In this document: positions 7,609-15,196 of the stretch, piece after piece
Numbering within the stretch: position 1 is the first letter of the stretch
Layout: each line of letters begins with the position of its first letter
From: a virus
Direction: 5' to 3' (one strand)
DNA: 51,875 nt
Virus record (IMG/VR): IMGVR_UViG_3300045996_000640
Span: 1 to 51,875 of that record
The notes under the pieces: generated by a model
Database searches by the model: none
Seen by the model: the letters and a program-made list of their open reading frames with translations, nothing else
Told to the model about the DNA's origin: nothing
Translations under genes and position numbers: made by a program

Positions 7609-8052
7609 ATGACAACCGAGAACAGAATCGCCGATACGATCAGCGATATTCGCAGGCTCGACGCGCGAAAGGAATCATGGGGCGCGGCCGAGCTCGAATT
7701 GCTGGCGATGCTCGCACAGCAATTGGTAAACCTGGCGGAACGGGCAACCGACGAATTGGCGGCCGTTCCCGTCGATCACGCCCAGGAAGCGCAGCGGTTG
7801 CGCTCATTCGATGCGCCGCTCGCCGATCATGTCGCATACGGCGGCGATGCGTGCCGCGTGACAATCGATCCGGCCGCAACCTACATCGAAACATTCGCGG
7901 CGATCGAGGCGATCGAGAATGAGATACGCGAGCTCGATCCCGCGCGCGGCGACGAACTAATCGCTCAGGCGCGCGATCTGGTACGCATGGGAATGCGCAC
8001 GACGATCGAGGCGCTCGAAATGGCACGCGAGCGCGCAAGGATGGGATACTGA
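7609..8052 (+). CDS. Hypothetical helical protein
   Basis: 147 residues, largely alpha-helical and acidic. An N-terminal half with Leu/Ala heptads (AAELELLAMLAQQLVNLAERATDEL) suggests a coiled coil. The ATG follows GAAAGGGGTTCAGG. Second gene of the P2 cassette. No family recognised. Confidence 0.72.
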   Translation: MTTENRIADTISDIRRLDARKESWGAAELELLAMLAQQLVNLAERATDELAAVPVDHAQEAQRLRSFDAPLADHVAYGGDACRVTIDPAATYIETFAAIEAIENEIRELDPARGDELIAQARDLVRMGMRTTIEALEMARERARMGY

Positions 8053-8096
8053 TAGGCGCGCAATCGTGCGCGATCGTTTACGGAAAGGCGAAACCG

Positions 8097-8327
8097 ATGC
8101 CGAAGAACGAAAAGGCCGAGGCCGCGAGCTCGAAACCGAATCGCGGGCAAGATGAAATCTTGCACACCGTCACTACGCCGACGGGCGAAACGATTCAGGT
8201 AACACAGCGGGATTGGAAGGAAAACTATCGAGGCGTCGAGGGGTATACCCGCAACGATGCCGAAAACGAGCCCGAGGCCGTGCCAGCGGTCGAGGATGAC
8301 GGCGAAGGATCCGCGCCGCCCGCGTAG
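8097..8327 (+). CDS. Small hypothetical protein
   Basis: 76 residues, with charged low-complexity ends and a short conserved-looking centre (VTTPTGETIQVTQRDWKEN, then YRGVEGYTRN). Ribosome site GGAAAGG about 8 bases upstream. It lies just before the main terminator and the virion operon. Function unknown. Confidence 0.7.
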   Translation: MPKNEKAEAASSKPNRGQDEILHTVTTPTGETIQVTQRDWKENYRGVEGYTRNDAENEPEAVPAVEDDGEGSAPPA

Positions 8328-8350
8328 GATCGCCCAGGACGAACGAAATA

Positions 8351-8382
8351 AACCGCGTAGGGGTAAAACCCTACGCGGTTTT
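8351..8382 (+). terminator. Strong rho-independent terminator before the virion operon
   Basis: A perfect 12-bp stem AACCGCGTAGGG (8351-8362) and CCCTACGCGGTT (8369-8380), 6-base loop, closed by A/T pairs and followed by TTGTTG. It ends the P2 cassette. Upstream A's could make it work on the other strand too. Confidence 0.88.
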
Positions 8383-8461
8383 GTTGTGCGCCGCTCGCGG
8401 CCAAACGGGCGGCGCACGGGTCGAGGCTGAGCGCCGCCGCAAGTGTAACCGGCCGGTTTTG

Positions 8462-8490
8462 TTGCGAGCGTACGGTTTTTCCGTTACATT
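8462..8490 (+). promoter_or_regulatory. Candidate virion-operon promoter
   Basis: TTGCGA (8462-8467), 17-base spacer, TACATT (8485-8490), located between the terminator and the scaffold gene. It does not share the conserved spacer of the early promoters. Call based on position and moderate consensus only. Confidence 0.4.
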
Positions 8491-8613
8491 GCAAGCAATG
8501 GGCCGCGTTCGCGTGCGCCTCATGCGGTACGGCGGCCGCTCAACGCCGGGCGAACGGGTCGCACATACCCGGCACGCGCCGCGCTCGCGGCGAGGATGAA
8601 TAGGGGTTCTCAC

Positions 8614-9297
8614 GTGTCAATTTTGTTTCCCGGTCGATTCGAAACGTTGTACGGCTCGCGGTTTCTCGAAACGGATCCCGCTAAGGCCGCAGCAAACCCG
8701 GCAGCCGATCCCGCTAAGACGGCTGATCCCGCGAAAACCGCCGATCCGCCCGCGTATAAGCCGCCTGCAACCCAGGATGAGCTCGACGCGCTAGTCGGCA
8801 AAGAAAAAGCCAAGGCCGAACGGGCGGCAAAAAAGGAAGTCGATGCAGCGGTCGCGGCTGCGAAAGCCGCAGCGATCGAGGAATACAAAACGGCACAGCA
8901 AAACGAACAGGCAGCCGCGCAAGGCGAATTCAAAACCTTGCACGAAAACGCGGTAAAGGAAATCGAAACGCTAAAGGGCAAGATCGCGACGCTGGAAAGC
9001 GAAAAAGAGTCGATCACGCTCGGCGCGCTGAAATCCTCGATCGCGGCAAAACACGGTCTACCGGCCGCGCTCGCCGATCGTTTGCAGGGGGATTCCGAGG
9101 CCGCGCTCGAGGAAGATGCGAAGGCGCTCGCCGCCGTAGCGAAAACCGAAAGCGCGCCAAACACTGAGGCGGGCAAGGGCAAGAGTACCGGCAACGGGCC
9201 GAGTTTCACGCCGCCCGTCAAATCGCCTACGCACAGGTTTGGAAACCGGGAAATTATCCCGTTCAACAAACCCGAGGCGCACGCAAAGGAGGCATAG
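8614..9297 (+). CDS. Capsid scaffolding protein
   Basis: 227 residues from a GTG at 8614, preceded by AGGGGTTCTCAC. An in-frame ATG at 8596 is possible but has no spaced ribosome site. Pro/Ala/Lys-rich N terminus with repeated DPAKTADPAK, then a long coiled coil (~50-150: EKAKAERAAKKEVDAAVAAAK, KEIETLKGKIATLESEKE), then a compact basic C-terminal tail. This layout, directly before decoration and major capsid genes, is that of phage scaffolding proteins (DUF4355-like). It should drive procapsid assembly and be lost on maturation. Confidence 0.8.
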   Translation: MSILFPGRFETLYGSRFLETDPAKAAANPAADPAKTADPAKTADPPAYKPPATQDELDALVGKEKAKAERAAKKEVDAAVAAAKAAAIEEYKTAQQNEQAAAQGEFKTLHENAVKEIETLKGKIATLESEKESITLGALKSSIAAKHGLPAALADRLQGDSEAALEEDAKALAAVAKTESAPNTEAGKGKSTGNGPSFTPPVKSPTHRFGNREIIPFNKPEAHAKEA

Positions 9298-9303
9298 CCT
9301 GCA

Positions 9304-9675
9304 ATGGCTGCCGTAACAAAAGGCACGCTCAATATCGAGCGGCGCAACATGGCTCGCAAGGGCAAGGCATCGGGCGCGTTACTGCGCGGCGATCCGGTTG
9401 TACTCGATAGCGGCGCGACGTTTGACAACCGCTTCGATTGCAATTTCAAAAAGGCCGTTTCCGAAACTACGATTCACGGGATCGTGCTCAAGGATGCGCC
9501 TGCCGGTGATCTGGTCGAGGTTCTTACCGAGGGCGAGATTGGCGGGTATTCCGGGCTCACCGTTGGCGCGCCGCTTAGCGTTGTTTCTGGCAACGTTGAC
9601 AATACCGCGCCCGCTGCCGGGATCTATATTCAACTGATCGCGCTCACGTCGACCAAAATTTGGGTCAAGGTCTAG
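9304..9675 (+). CDS. Capsid decoration (DUF2190-like) protein
   Basis: 123 residues, Gly-rich and all-beta (GALLRGDPVVLDSG, IHGIVLKDAPAGDLVEVLTEG, IYIQLIALTSTKIWVKV). Strong AAGGAGG upstream, 6 bases after the scaffold stop. Position between scaffold and major capsid protein, and the beta pattern, fit small head-decoration or cement proteins that bind the outer capsid. Confidence 0.68.
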   Translation: MAAVTKGTLNIERRNMARKGKASGALLRGDPVVLDSGATFDNRFDCNFKKAVSETTIHGIVLKDAPAGDLVEVLTEGEIGGYSGLTVGAPLSVVSGNVDNTAPAAGIYIQLIALTSTKIWVKV

Positions 9676-9688
9676 GAGGGACACTGAC

Positions 9689-10783
9689 ATGCCTTTTGGA
9701 CTGATTGACACGACGTACATTGACTTGCCCGCTGGTATCGACGAAGGATATTTGCGCGGATTGCAAACCCGTTCCGGGTTGAGCGTCGCGGAAATGATTC
9801 AGCGAACCGATGCCGCGATGACCGCCGTAAATGCCGGGGCCGATCCGTTGGTCGCCGCGCTGAGCTATCGAACCGCGAGCCCGACCGCTGCCGGGCGCGT
9901 GACCGCAACGAAGCGCGTGCAGCGTGCCGGTGAGTACGTGTATTCCAATCCGCAGTATGTCGCGCGCAAGGCGCACATGCTGCCGGTAGTCGATTGGGAT
10001 ATCACGCTCGGATTCACCGAGGATGGATTGCAGCGCATTTCCATGACCGCGTTCGACGACGAGCTACAGGCGATGGTTGACGCATTCGGCCGCCTGTATA
10101 TGGCCGAGGCGCTAAACCGCCTGTTCAGTACCGCCGAGGTCGCGGTCGATCAGAACACGACCGCCGTTTCGCCTGGTTTCGCCGGTTCCGGCACGGGTAC
10201 AAACGTGTTCGATGGCGTGTTCCCGAACGGCGAAACGATCGGCGGCGGGTACACGCATTACGCATTCGGCACAACCGACGCGAGTATCGTTACGTGGCTG
10301 AATACCGCGATCGCTCAAATGGAGCGATGGGTAGCGCCGCCGTACGATCTGGTCGCGAGCTCGACGTTTATTGCGGCGCTGCAAGCGGCCGCGATTACGG
10401 CCGGTACGCCTATTATCCTGAGCGGTTCCGCGCTTATTCGATTGCCTGATACGCAATCTGAGGCGTTGGTCGATCAGGGTCAATACATGGGCGTCTACGG
10501 CGGCAAGGTTCGCATACGGCACGGTGTAACCGGATTCGGGGATCTGCACGCCGCGCTATTCAAGACGTACGGCGCATACGACGAACGGAATCCGCTCGCC
10601 TGGCGCTACGATCCGTTGTACGGGCCTGATGCGTTCGTGCGCAGCAATAGCTATTTCCCGTTGGCCGAGGCCGTTGCTAAGCAATGGTTGGGGTTCGGCG
10701 TCGGAAACCGAACGGGCGCGAGTCTGTTCTATCGCAACGCTGGCGCGGTGGCCTACGTGAATCCGACGATCGCCATTATCTAG
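9689..10783 (+). CDS. Major capsid protein
   Basis: 364 residues, preceded by the strong ribosome site GGAGGG. Called from position (after scaffold and decoration protein, before neck genes) and from features usual in HK97-fold capsid proteins: a helical N-terminal arm, an Asp/Arg/Tyr-rich central part (VVDWDITLGFTEDGLQRISM), then YDLVASSTFIAALQAAA and a C-terminal beta segment (GASLFYRNAGAVAYVNPTIAII). Forms the icosahedral shell. I do not see a fused protease. Confidence 0.85.
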   Translation: MPFGLIDTTYIDLPAGIDEGYLRGLQTRSGLSVAEMIQRTDAAMTAVNAGADPLVAALSYRTASPTAAGRVTATKRVQRAGEYVYSNPQYVARKAHMLPVVDWDITLGFTEDGLQRISMTAFDDELQAMVDAFGRLYMAEALNRLFSTAEVAVDQNTTAVSPGFAGSGTGTNVFDGVFPNGETIGGGYTHYAFGTTDASIVTWLNTAIAQMERWVAPPYDLVASSTFIAALQAAAITAGTPIILSGSALIRLPDTQSEALVDQGQYMGVYGGKVRIRHGVTGFGDLHAALFKTYGAYDERNPLAWRYDPLYGPDAFVRSNSYFPLAEAVAKQWLGFGVGNRTGASLFYRNAGAVAYVNPTIAII

Positions 10784-10805
10784 CCGATGGCTCGAGGGGT
10801 GAGGA

Positions 10806-11210
10806 ATGACGGCAACGTATAGCGAACTACTGCCAACCGATAAGGATCGCCTACGCCTACTGCTGGGCGATACCGATATGGTCGCGCCGCTCTATTCCGA
10901 CGAAGCGTACGAGGCCGAGCTAGTCGCGGCCGGATCGCTCGAGGGTGCGGGGTGGACGCTTGCGCGCGGGCTTGTCTCGAAATTCGGGCTTATGCCGAAG
11001 TCGCTCAACGTACCCGGTGATATCTCGATTACCTGGGGCGATCGAGTGGCGATCTGGAATGAGCTTTTAGCGGGATGGGCTGGCGCGGCAAGCGGCGTCG
11101 GCGCTACTGGTGGATTCGCGAGCGTTGCCGCCTCACGCGAAAACGTTTACCGGCCTGAATACGTCGAGGAACCGCCTCGCGTGTACTGGTTTGACGATTT
11201 GGAGTATTGA
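10806..11210 (+). CDS. Head-tail connector (gp6-like adaptor)
   Basis: 134 residues. The N-terminal pattern DKDRLRLLLGDTDMVAPLYSDEAYEAEL is typical of gp6-like connector proteins that ring the portal exit. First gene after the major capsid protein, with GAGGGGTGAGG upstream. The C-terminal half is longer and Gly/Ala-rich. Confidence 0.72.
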   Translation: MTATYSELLPTDKDRLRLLLGDTDMVAPLYSDEAYEAELVAAGSLEGAGWTLARGLVSKFGLMPKSLNVPGDISITWGDRVAIWNELLAGWAGAASGVGATGGFASVAASRENVYRPEYVEEPPRVYWFDDLEY

Positions 11211-11212
11211 CA

Positions 11213-11488
11213 ATGGCACAGAACGAACAGGAAAAGGCCGCCCGCGATGCAGCCGCAAAGGCAAAGGCCGAGGCCGACGCCCAGGCGGCGGCGGCCGGGA
11301 ATGCCGACGCCGAAGTAACCGCCGCGCAGCATGAGGCGGCGCAACTGATCGCCGACGCGCGCGCCGAGGCCGAGCGGATCATCGCCGAGGCACAGGCAGC
11401 GGGCGCAAAGGGCGTTATCGCCGCCGTCGGGAATCAGGATTTGCACGTCGATCCTGATACCGGCGCGGTTTCGCAGCGGTTCGAATGA
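11213..11488 (+). CDS. Alanine-rich coiled-coil protein
   Basis: 91 residues from the ATG at 11213 (GGAG 8 bases upstream; the in-frame TTG at 11207 is less likely). Almost wholly one Ala/Glu/Lys helix (residues ~5-65) with a short C-terminal beta tail (NQDLHVDPDTGAVS). It lies among neck genes and may be a minor head-tail joining protein. No family recognised. Confidence 0.68.
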   Translation: MAQNEQEKAARDAAAKAKAEADAQAAAAGNADAEVTAAQHEAAQLIADARAEAERIIAEAQAAGAKGVIAAVGNQDLHVDPDTGAVSQRFE

Positions 11489-11910
11489 GCGAGCCGCGCC
11501 CGCTCATTGACGGCGCGACCGCTCGGCAGATTAAGGAGCTCGCGCGGCAGGGTTTCGCAACCGCAATGACGGTTTCGGATCCGATGCGCGAGCTTTCGAT
11601 TTTCCGCCTGGATCAATCGAGCGGCCGCAGCGTGGTCGTGATCGTCGATGAATTCGCCGTACGTGCGAGCAACGTACAGGCGCAAGGCGGCGGCGACGAA
11701 GGCGCGCAACGCACGGCGATCGCCGGAACGATTCGCCGGTTTATCCCGACGCTCGAGGATGGCCGCACGATCGACGTGAACGCAACGCGCCTGAAACCGC
11801 AAGATCGTTTCGTGTTGCCGGAATCCGGGCCGTGTATCGTGCAATCGGTGCGGCCGGATAAATTCGGCGTCGAATCGGCCGAGTACCTACTCGAAACGGG
11901 GTCGGCATGA
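11485..11910 (+). CDS. Neck/head-closure protein candidate
   Basis: 141 residues. Central beta-rich part (SVVVIVDEFAVRAS, RFIPTLEDGRTIDVN, CIVQSVRPDKFGVESAEYLLE). Start overlaps the previous stop (ATGA), and its own end overlaps the next start. In siphophages this slot usually holds a head-closure or stopper protein, so that is the likely role. Sequence alone is not decisive. Confidence 0.65.
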   Translation: MSEPRPLIDGATARQIKELARQGFATAMTVSDPMRELSIFRLDQSSGRSVVVIVDEFAVRASNVQAQGGGDEGAQRTAIAGTIRRFIPTLEDGRTIDVNATRLKPQDRFVLPESGPCIVQSVRPDKFGVESAEYLLETGSA

Positions 11911-12266
11911 GTTTTACCGCGCGCCTGGAATGGAATGGCGAGCTCGACGATATGGCCGATCGAATCGCCCGTATGCGGCGGCAACTGATCGACGCCATTC
12001 GCGAGCTATCCGAGGTCTACGGCGCGCGCATCCAATCGGCCGCGATGGAAGGCGCGCCCTGGACAGATCGAACCTCGCAAGCGCGGCAAGGACTGACAAC
12101 AAAGGTTGAATCGTCGGATGCGTTCGTAAAGATCATCCTGTTTCATACGGCGACGTACGGTATTTGGCTCGAGGTCAAATGGGGCGGACGGTACGCAACG
12201 ATCGAGCCGACGCTCACGGCACAATTCCCGGCGCTCATGGCGGCGCTGCAATCGTTGATCGGGTAA
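11907..12266 (+). CDS. HK97 gp10-like neck/tail-completion protein
   Basis: 119 residues. The pattern of an N-terminal helix (LDDMADRIARMRRQLIDAIRELSEVYGARIQSAAMEGAPW) followed by short strands and a G-x-WLE motif (TYGIWLEVKWGGRYATIEPT) is typical of HK97 gp10-like proteins. Coupled to the previous gene by ATGA. Acts at the head-tail joint. Confidence 0.75.
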   Translation: MSFTARLEWNGELDDMADRIARMRRQLIDAIRELSEVYGARIQSAAMEGAPWTDRTSQARQGLTTKVESSDAFVKIILFHTATYGIWLEVKWGGRYATIEPTLTAQFPALMAALQSLIG

Positions 12267-12269
12267 GCA

Positions 12270-12740
12270 ATGGCACGGATCGAGCACTATATCGCAACCG
12301 CGATCGCCGCGATACCTGAATGGGTGGAATACGACGTGCCGAGCATGCTCGATCTTGCCGACGGCGGCGTATACACGCAACGGATCGACCGCGAGAAAAC
12401 GCCGGGCGCATTCCATGAGCAACCGCCGAACCTGCCCAGGCGATCGGTAGCGGTCGTGGGCGGAACTGAGCAAGGCGATAAGGTCAAGGGGCTCAGCCTG
12501 GCGAACCTCACCGTATGGGTTCGTTGGGCCGATAACGTCGAGGATGGGCTCGCGGCCGCGCAGATCATGGCGCAAATTCTGCGCACGTTGCCCAACAACG
12601 TATATGGTGAGGTCGGTAACTGCGGCATGGTCGAATTCGTCGACCGATTCGAGCAACCCGATCCGGTAATATCTGGCGGGCGCATGTGTTATTTGCGGTT
12701 CCGGGTGGCGGGACTGCTAACAGGTTCAGGAGGAATCTAA
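12270..12740 (+). CDS. Tail terminator protein candidate
   Basis: 156 residues, alpha/beta (IEHYIATAIAAIPEWVEY, LSLANLTVWVRWADNVEDGLAAAQIMAQIL, MCYLRFRVAGLL). Begins 3 bases after the gp10-like gene. Its place between the gp10-like and tail-tube genes is the usual place for the protein that caps the tail tube. Called mainly from synteny. Confidence 0.62.
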   Translation: MARIEHYIATAIAAIPEWVEYDVPSMLDLADGGVYTQRIDREKTPGAFHEQPPNLPRRSVAVVGGTEQGDKVKGLSLANLTVWVRWADNVEDGLAAAQIMAQILRTLPNNVYGEVGNCGMVEFVDRFEQPDPVISGGRMCYLRFRVAGLLTGSGGI

Positions 12741-12741
12741 A

Positions 12742-13017
12742 ATGGCAAGTTCGAAGGCAACCGACAAGGAAGTACAAACCGTGCTCGACGCGGTAGCGGC
12801 CGGGCAACCGATCCCAGGCGGGTTTTGTTTCAACCCGCAGTATGAGGAATCGGTTTGGCGCTGCACAGGCACGACAAGCACCGAGGATCTAGTACCGCCG
12901 TCGGCACGCAAGGCGGGCGCGGCGATCACTGGCGACGGCGCGCCGGGCGGAAATCAAGTCGGCGAGGAAACGCTCGAGGCCGCGCCTGGTAGCGCGCCGC
13001 GATCATCCAATCCGTAA
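12742..13017 (+). CDS. Small hypothetical virion-operon protein
   Basis: 91 residues with a Gly/Pro-rich, low-complexity C-terminal half. Two cysteines (GGFCFNPQ, VWRCTG). Excellent ribosome site AGGAGGA. Function unknown; it is inside the head-tail cluster. Confidence 0.65.
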   Translation: MASSKATDKEVQTVLDAVAAGQPIPGGFCFNPQYEESVWRCTGTTSTEDLVPPSARKAGAAITGDGAPGGNQVGEETLEAAPGSAPRSSNP

Positions 13018-13047
13018 ACAGCAAGCGCGGAACGCGCGGGGTTGACC

Positions 13048-13500
13048 ATGAGCGGGTACCGTCAAATCGAATGGATCGGCGCAAAGTCAATTTTCGCCGA
13101 TCCTGTTTTTATGTTTCGAAAGGCGCAAGGCAGTATCAGCGACGAAGAAATGCAGATATTGCGCAACACGGCGACGAAACAAATCTACCGGGTCGATGGG
13201 AAAACCTCGCGCGTGCTCGGCGAATTCAATAGCAAGCTCGGCGTACGCGATCCCGATCTAAGCAAGGTCTACAAATGGGGCCCGCATATCGGCGATTACG
13301 TGCAGCGGGTAAGTGCTGAGGATTGGGACATTATTCGCGTTTGCCGATCCTGGCGGGAATTTCGCGACGTAACCGACGGCGTGCCGGATGAGCCGCCGAT
13401 CCTCATACCGGGCGAACTGGTCACGGTGAAAGAAGAAGAATTCCATTCGGCGCGCGACTACCTGGCGGCCGCGCGGCGCGATGCGATGGCGCGGCGATGA
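13048..13500 (+). CDS. Hypothetical virion-operon protein
   Basis: 150 residues from the ATG at 13048 (GGGG upstream; the in-frame TTG at 13042 is less likely). Mixed alpha/beta, Trp/Tyr-rich (WIGAKSIFADPVFMFRKAQG, VYKWGPHIGDYVQRVSAEDWDIIRVCRSW). Lies before the tail-tube gene and may be a minor tail or neck protein. No family recognised. Confidence 0.65.
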   Translation: MSGYRQIEWIGAKSIFADPVFMFRKAQGSISDEEMQILRNTATKQIYRVDGKTSRVLGEFNSKLGVRDPDLSKVYKWGPHIGDYVQRVSAEDWDIIRVCRSWREFRDVTDGVPDEPPILIPGELVTVKEEEFHSARDYLAAARRDAMARR

Positions 13501-13715
13501 ACGGGCATCCGGTCGAAATTGGCGACGATCCCGAGCGGGTAGCGTTACAATGCGAGGGAGAAGTTCACGGGTACTTGCTGCGGCGGCGGTTTCTACGGAT
13601 ACGTTGCCGAGCGCGGCGTTGTGGTGGCCGTGGCGGATCGCCGGTTTATCACGATTTCGATCTGTTCGAACTCTTGCGTAGGCTCGGGTATCGGATCGAA
13701 AAAGACGAAAGGTAA
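13497..13715 (+). CDS. Small protein of doubtful frame (possible frameshift)
   Basis: 72 residues, ATGA-coupled to the gene before. The N terminus (MNGHPVEIGDDPERVALQCEGEV) and C terminus (YHDFDLFELLRRLGYRIEKDER) look coding. The middle (about residues 29-47) is an Arg run that looks like a wrong frame, while another frame there reads GGGFYGYVAERGVVVAVADRR. Two compensating indels, a programmed shift or chance could explain this. Real gene likely; exact product uncertain. Confidence 0.5.
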   Translation: MNGHPVEIGDDPERVALQCEGEVHGYLLRRRFLRIRCRARRCGGRGGSPVYHDFDLFELLRRLGYRIEKDER

Positions 13716-13720
13716 CGAAA

Positions 13721-14251
13721 ATGGCATACGGCGAAACCGGGCGCGGGCTAAACGATGTGGCGATCTATCCGCTAATCGCCGCTGATGCGCTCGGCACGAA
13801 GGTCGATTTTCCGGGCGCGCAAACGCTCGAATTCAGCACCGAAGCCGATAGCGACACGATCGGCGGCGATGACGCGATCATTGCGGTTGCGTACGGCGCT
13901 AAGACGGGGTCGGGATCGCTCACGACCGCGAAGGCAAACCTGACGGCGCTTGCTGCCATGCTGGGCGGAACCGTCGCGAGCGTGGGCACGACACCGAACA
14001 TCGTGCAAACCCTCGACGAAACGAGCTCGCCGACGCAAGGCTATTTCGCGATCAAAGGTCAAACCCTCGGCGCGGATACGCCGGGCTCAGCCTACGAGGT
14101 CACGATCTGGAAAGCGAAGGCAGGCGGCGTTTCGGAAACGATGGAGTACGAAGCGTGGCACACGCCCCAGATCAATTTCGAATTCATTGACAATTCGACG
14201 CCGAAGATGATTTCCCGCAAGTTGCAGGAAACACGGGTCGCGTTGGCATAA
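13721..14251 (+). CDS. Major tail (tube) protein
   Basis: 176 residues, Thr/Gly/Ala-rich and mostly beta (DFPGAQTLEFSTEADSDTIGGDDAIIAVAYGAKTGSGSLTT), with YEVTIWKAKAGGVSETMEYEAW and a C-terminal INFEFIDN strand. Size, composition and position just before the tail-assembly chaperones and tape measure identify the tail-tube subunit, which polymerises around the tape measure. Confidence 0.82.
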   Translation: MAYGETGRGLNDVAIYPLIAADALGTKVDFPGAQTLEFSTEADSDTIGGDDAIIAVAYGAKTGSGSLTTAKANLTALAAMLGGTVASVGTTPNIVQTLDETSSPTQGYFAIKGQTLGADTPGSAYEVTIWKAKAGGVSETMEYEAWHTPQINFEFIDNSTPKMISRKLQETRVALA

Positions 14252-14301
14252 TCCGGGCCGTTTGGCAGCGGATCGAATCACGAATAGGAGTAGCGCGGGA
14301 A

Positions 14302-14850
14302 ATGTCCGATATCGTTTTTCTGAATCGAGAAACGGCACGGAAAGCGCGGCAGGCACGCAACGCGGGTCGCGTCTTTACCCTCACCGTAACGGGCGGCAAC
14401 GCCCGCGTTCGCGTGCCGAATATCAACGATCGCGTTTTCACCGATAGCCTGCCGGATAACGCGCAAAAAATCCTGGCAAGCATCCTGCTCGACGAATCCG
14501 AGCGGGAGGCGGCGAAACGCGGCGAGGTCGCCGGGATGGGCCCGCGCTCGATCAATGAGGCATGGCGCAAGCTAATCGACACGATCGCCGATCAAGAGAA
14601 ATTGGCGAATGCGTTCGTAGTCGAGTGTTTCATGGAACCGCGCGTAGTCTATACCGAGGCTGAGCTCGATCCGTCGGATCCGAACGTCATAACGGTTGAC
14701 GATATCGTGCTCGCCGATCGGCTCGAATTCCTGGCGTTGAGCCTGGAAGGCGAGGCAGCCGCAATGCGGCGCATGCGCCCGTTTCTTGCAAGACAGGATG
14801 AAACTGTTTCTGCTCAACCGGGCAAGCAAAAGACCGCAGCGGCCGTGTGA
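14302..14850 (+). CDS. Tail assembly chaperone (G-like)
   Basis: 182 residues. It lies directly before the tape measure and after the tail tube, where siphophages encode chaperones analogous to lambda gpG and gpGT. It is mostly helical. Strong ribosome site AGGAG about 12 bases upstream. Its 3' end overlaps another open frame (to 15196) with no usable ribosome site, so a frameshift should make a longer G-T protein. Binds the tape measure during tail assembly. Confidence 0.75.
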   Translation: MSDIVFLNRETARKARQARNAGRVFTLTVTGGNARVRVPNINDRVFTDSLPDNAQKILASILLDESEREAAKRGEVAGMGPRSINEAWRKLIDTIADQEKLANAFVVECFMEPRVVYTEAELDPSDPNVITVDDIVLADRLEFLALSLEGEAAAMRRMRPFLARQDETVSAQPGKQKTAAAV

Positions 14851-15196
14851 TCTGATCGGGCTCGGCGCGCCGCACTATACCGAGGCCGAACGGCTCGATT
14901 TCGATTTTAGTATCGAGCTATTCGATATCTGGTTCGAAGCGCGGCAAGCCGAAACCGTCGAGGTTCCCGCGAAAAAGGCTCGCAAGGGCATGACGCAAGA
15001 ACCGAAATACAAAACGCTCAACGCGCAGTTAGGTATCGACGATCGCGAAAAAGAATCCGGGTTCGCCGAAGTGGGATCGCATGCCGATCAGATTTCCGAT
15101 CTGATCGCCTCGGGCGATTTGTCGGTCGAGGATTTGCCGGGCCTATTGGCCGAACATGGATCGGCTGAGGCCGTTCTGAGGGCAATCCGGGAATGA
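14786..15196 (+). CDS. Tail assembly chaperone frameshift extension (T-like)
   Basis: An open frame overlapping the end of the chaperone gene, in the +1 (equivalent to -2) frame. It has only a TTG or an unspaced ATG as possible starts. Its convincing part begins near 14834 (CDLIGLGAPHYTEAERLDFDFSIELFDIWFEARQ). It is therefore best read as the C-terminal half of a G-T fusion made by frameshifting. It ends in an acidic helical domain (ISDLIASGDLSVEDLPGLLAEHG) and overlaps the tape measure start by 4 bases. Start coordinate given is the limit of the open frame. Confidence 0.7.
   Translation: MQDRMKLFLLNRASKRPQRPCDLIGLGAPHYTEAERLDFDFSIELFDIWFEARQAETVEVPAKKARKGMTQEPKYKTLNAQLGIDDREKESGFAEVGSHADQISDLIASGDLSVEDLPGLLAEHGSAEAVLRAIRE
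14827..14833 (+). other. Candidate -2 slippery site for G-T frameshift
   Basis: CAAAAGA lies where both frames are open. A lysine tRNA on AAG (14830-14832) could slip back two bases to AAA (14828-14830), placing AGA (14831-14833) next in the T frame, giving Gln-Lys then Arg-Pro-Gln-Arg. The frame difference is certain; the exact slip site is inference. Confidence 0.4.

Noticed and set aside
8381-8599. 72-residue + strand frame between the terminator and scaffold
   Set aside because: Arg-rich composition, starts inside the terminator and covers a candidate promoter; no ribosome site.
8610-9449. 279-residue open frame on the - strand over the scaffold and decoration genes
   Set aside because: It is the Ser/Ala-rich reverse shadow of the scaffold coiled coil, without a ribosome site; the + strand gene has clear family features and strong signals.
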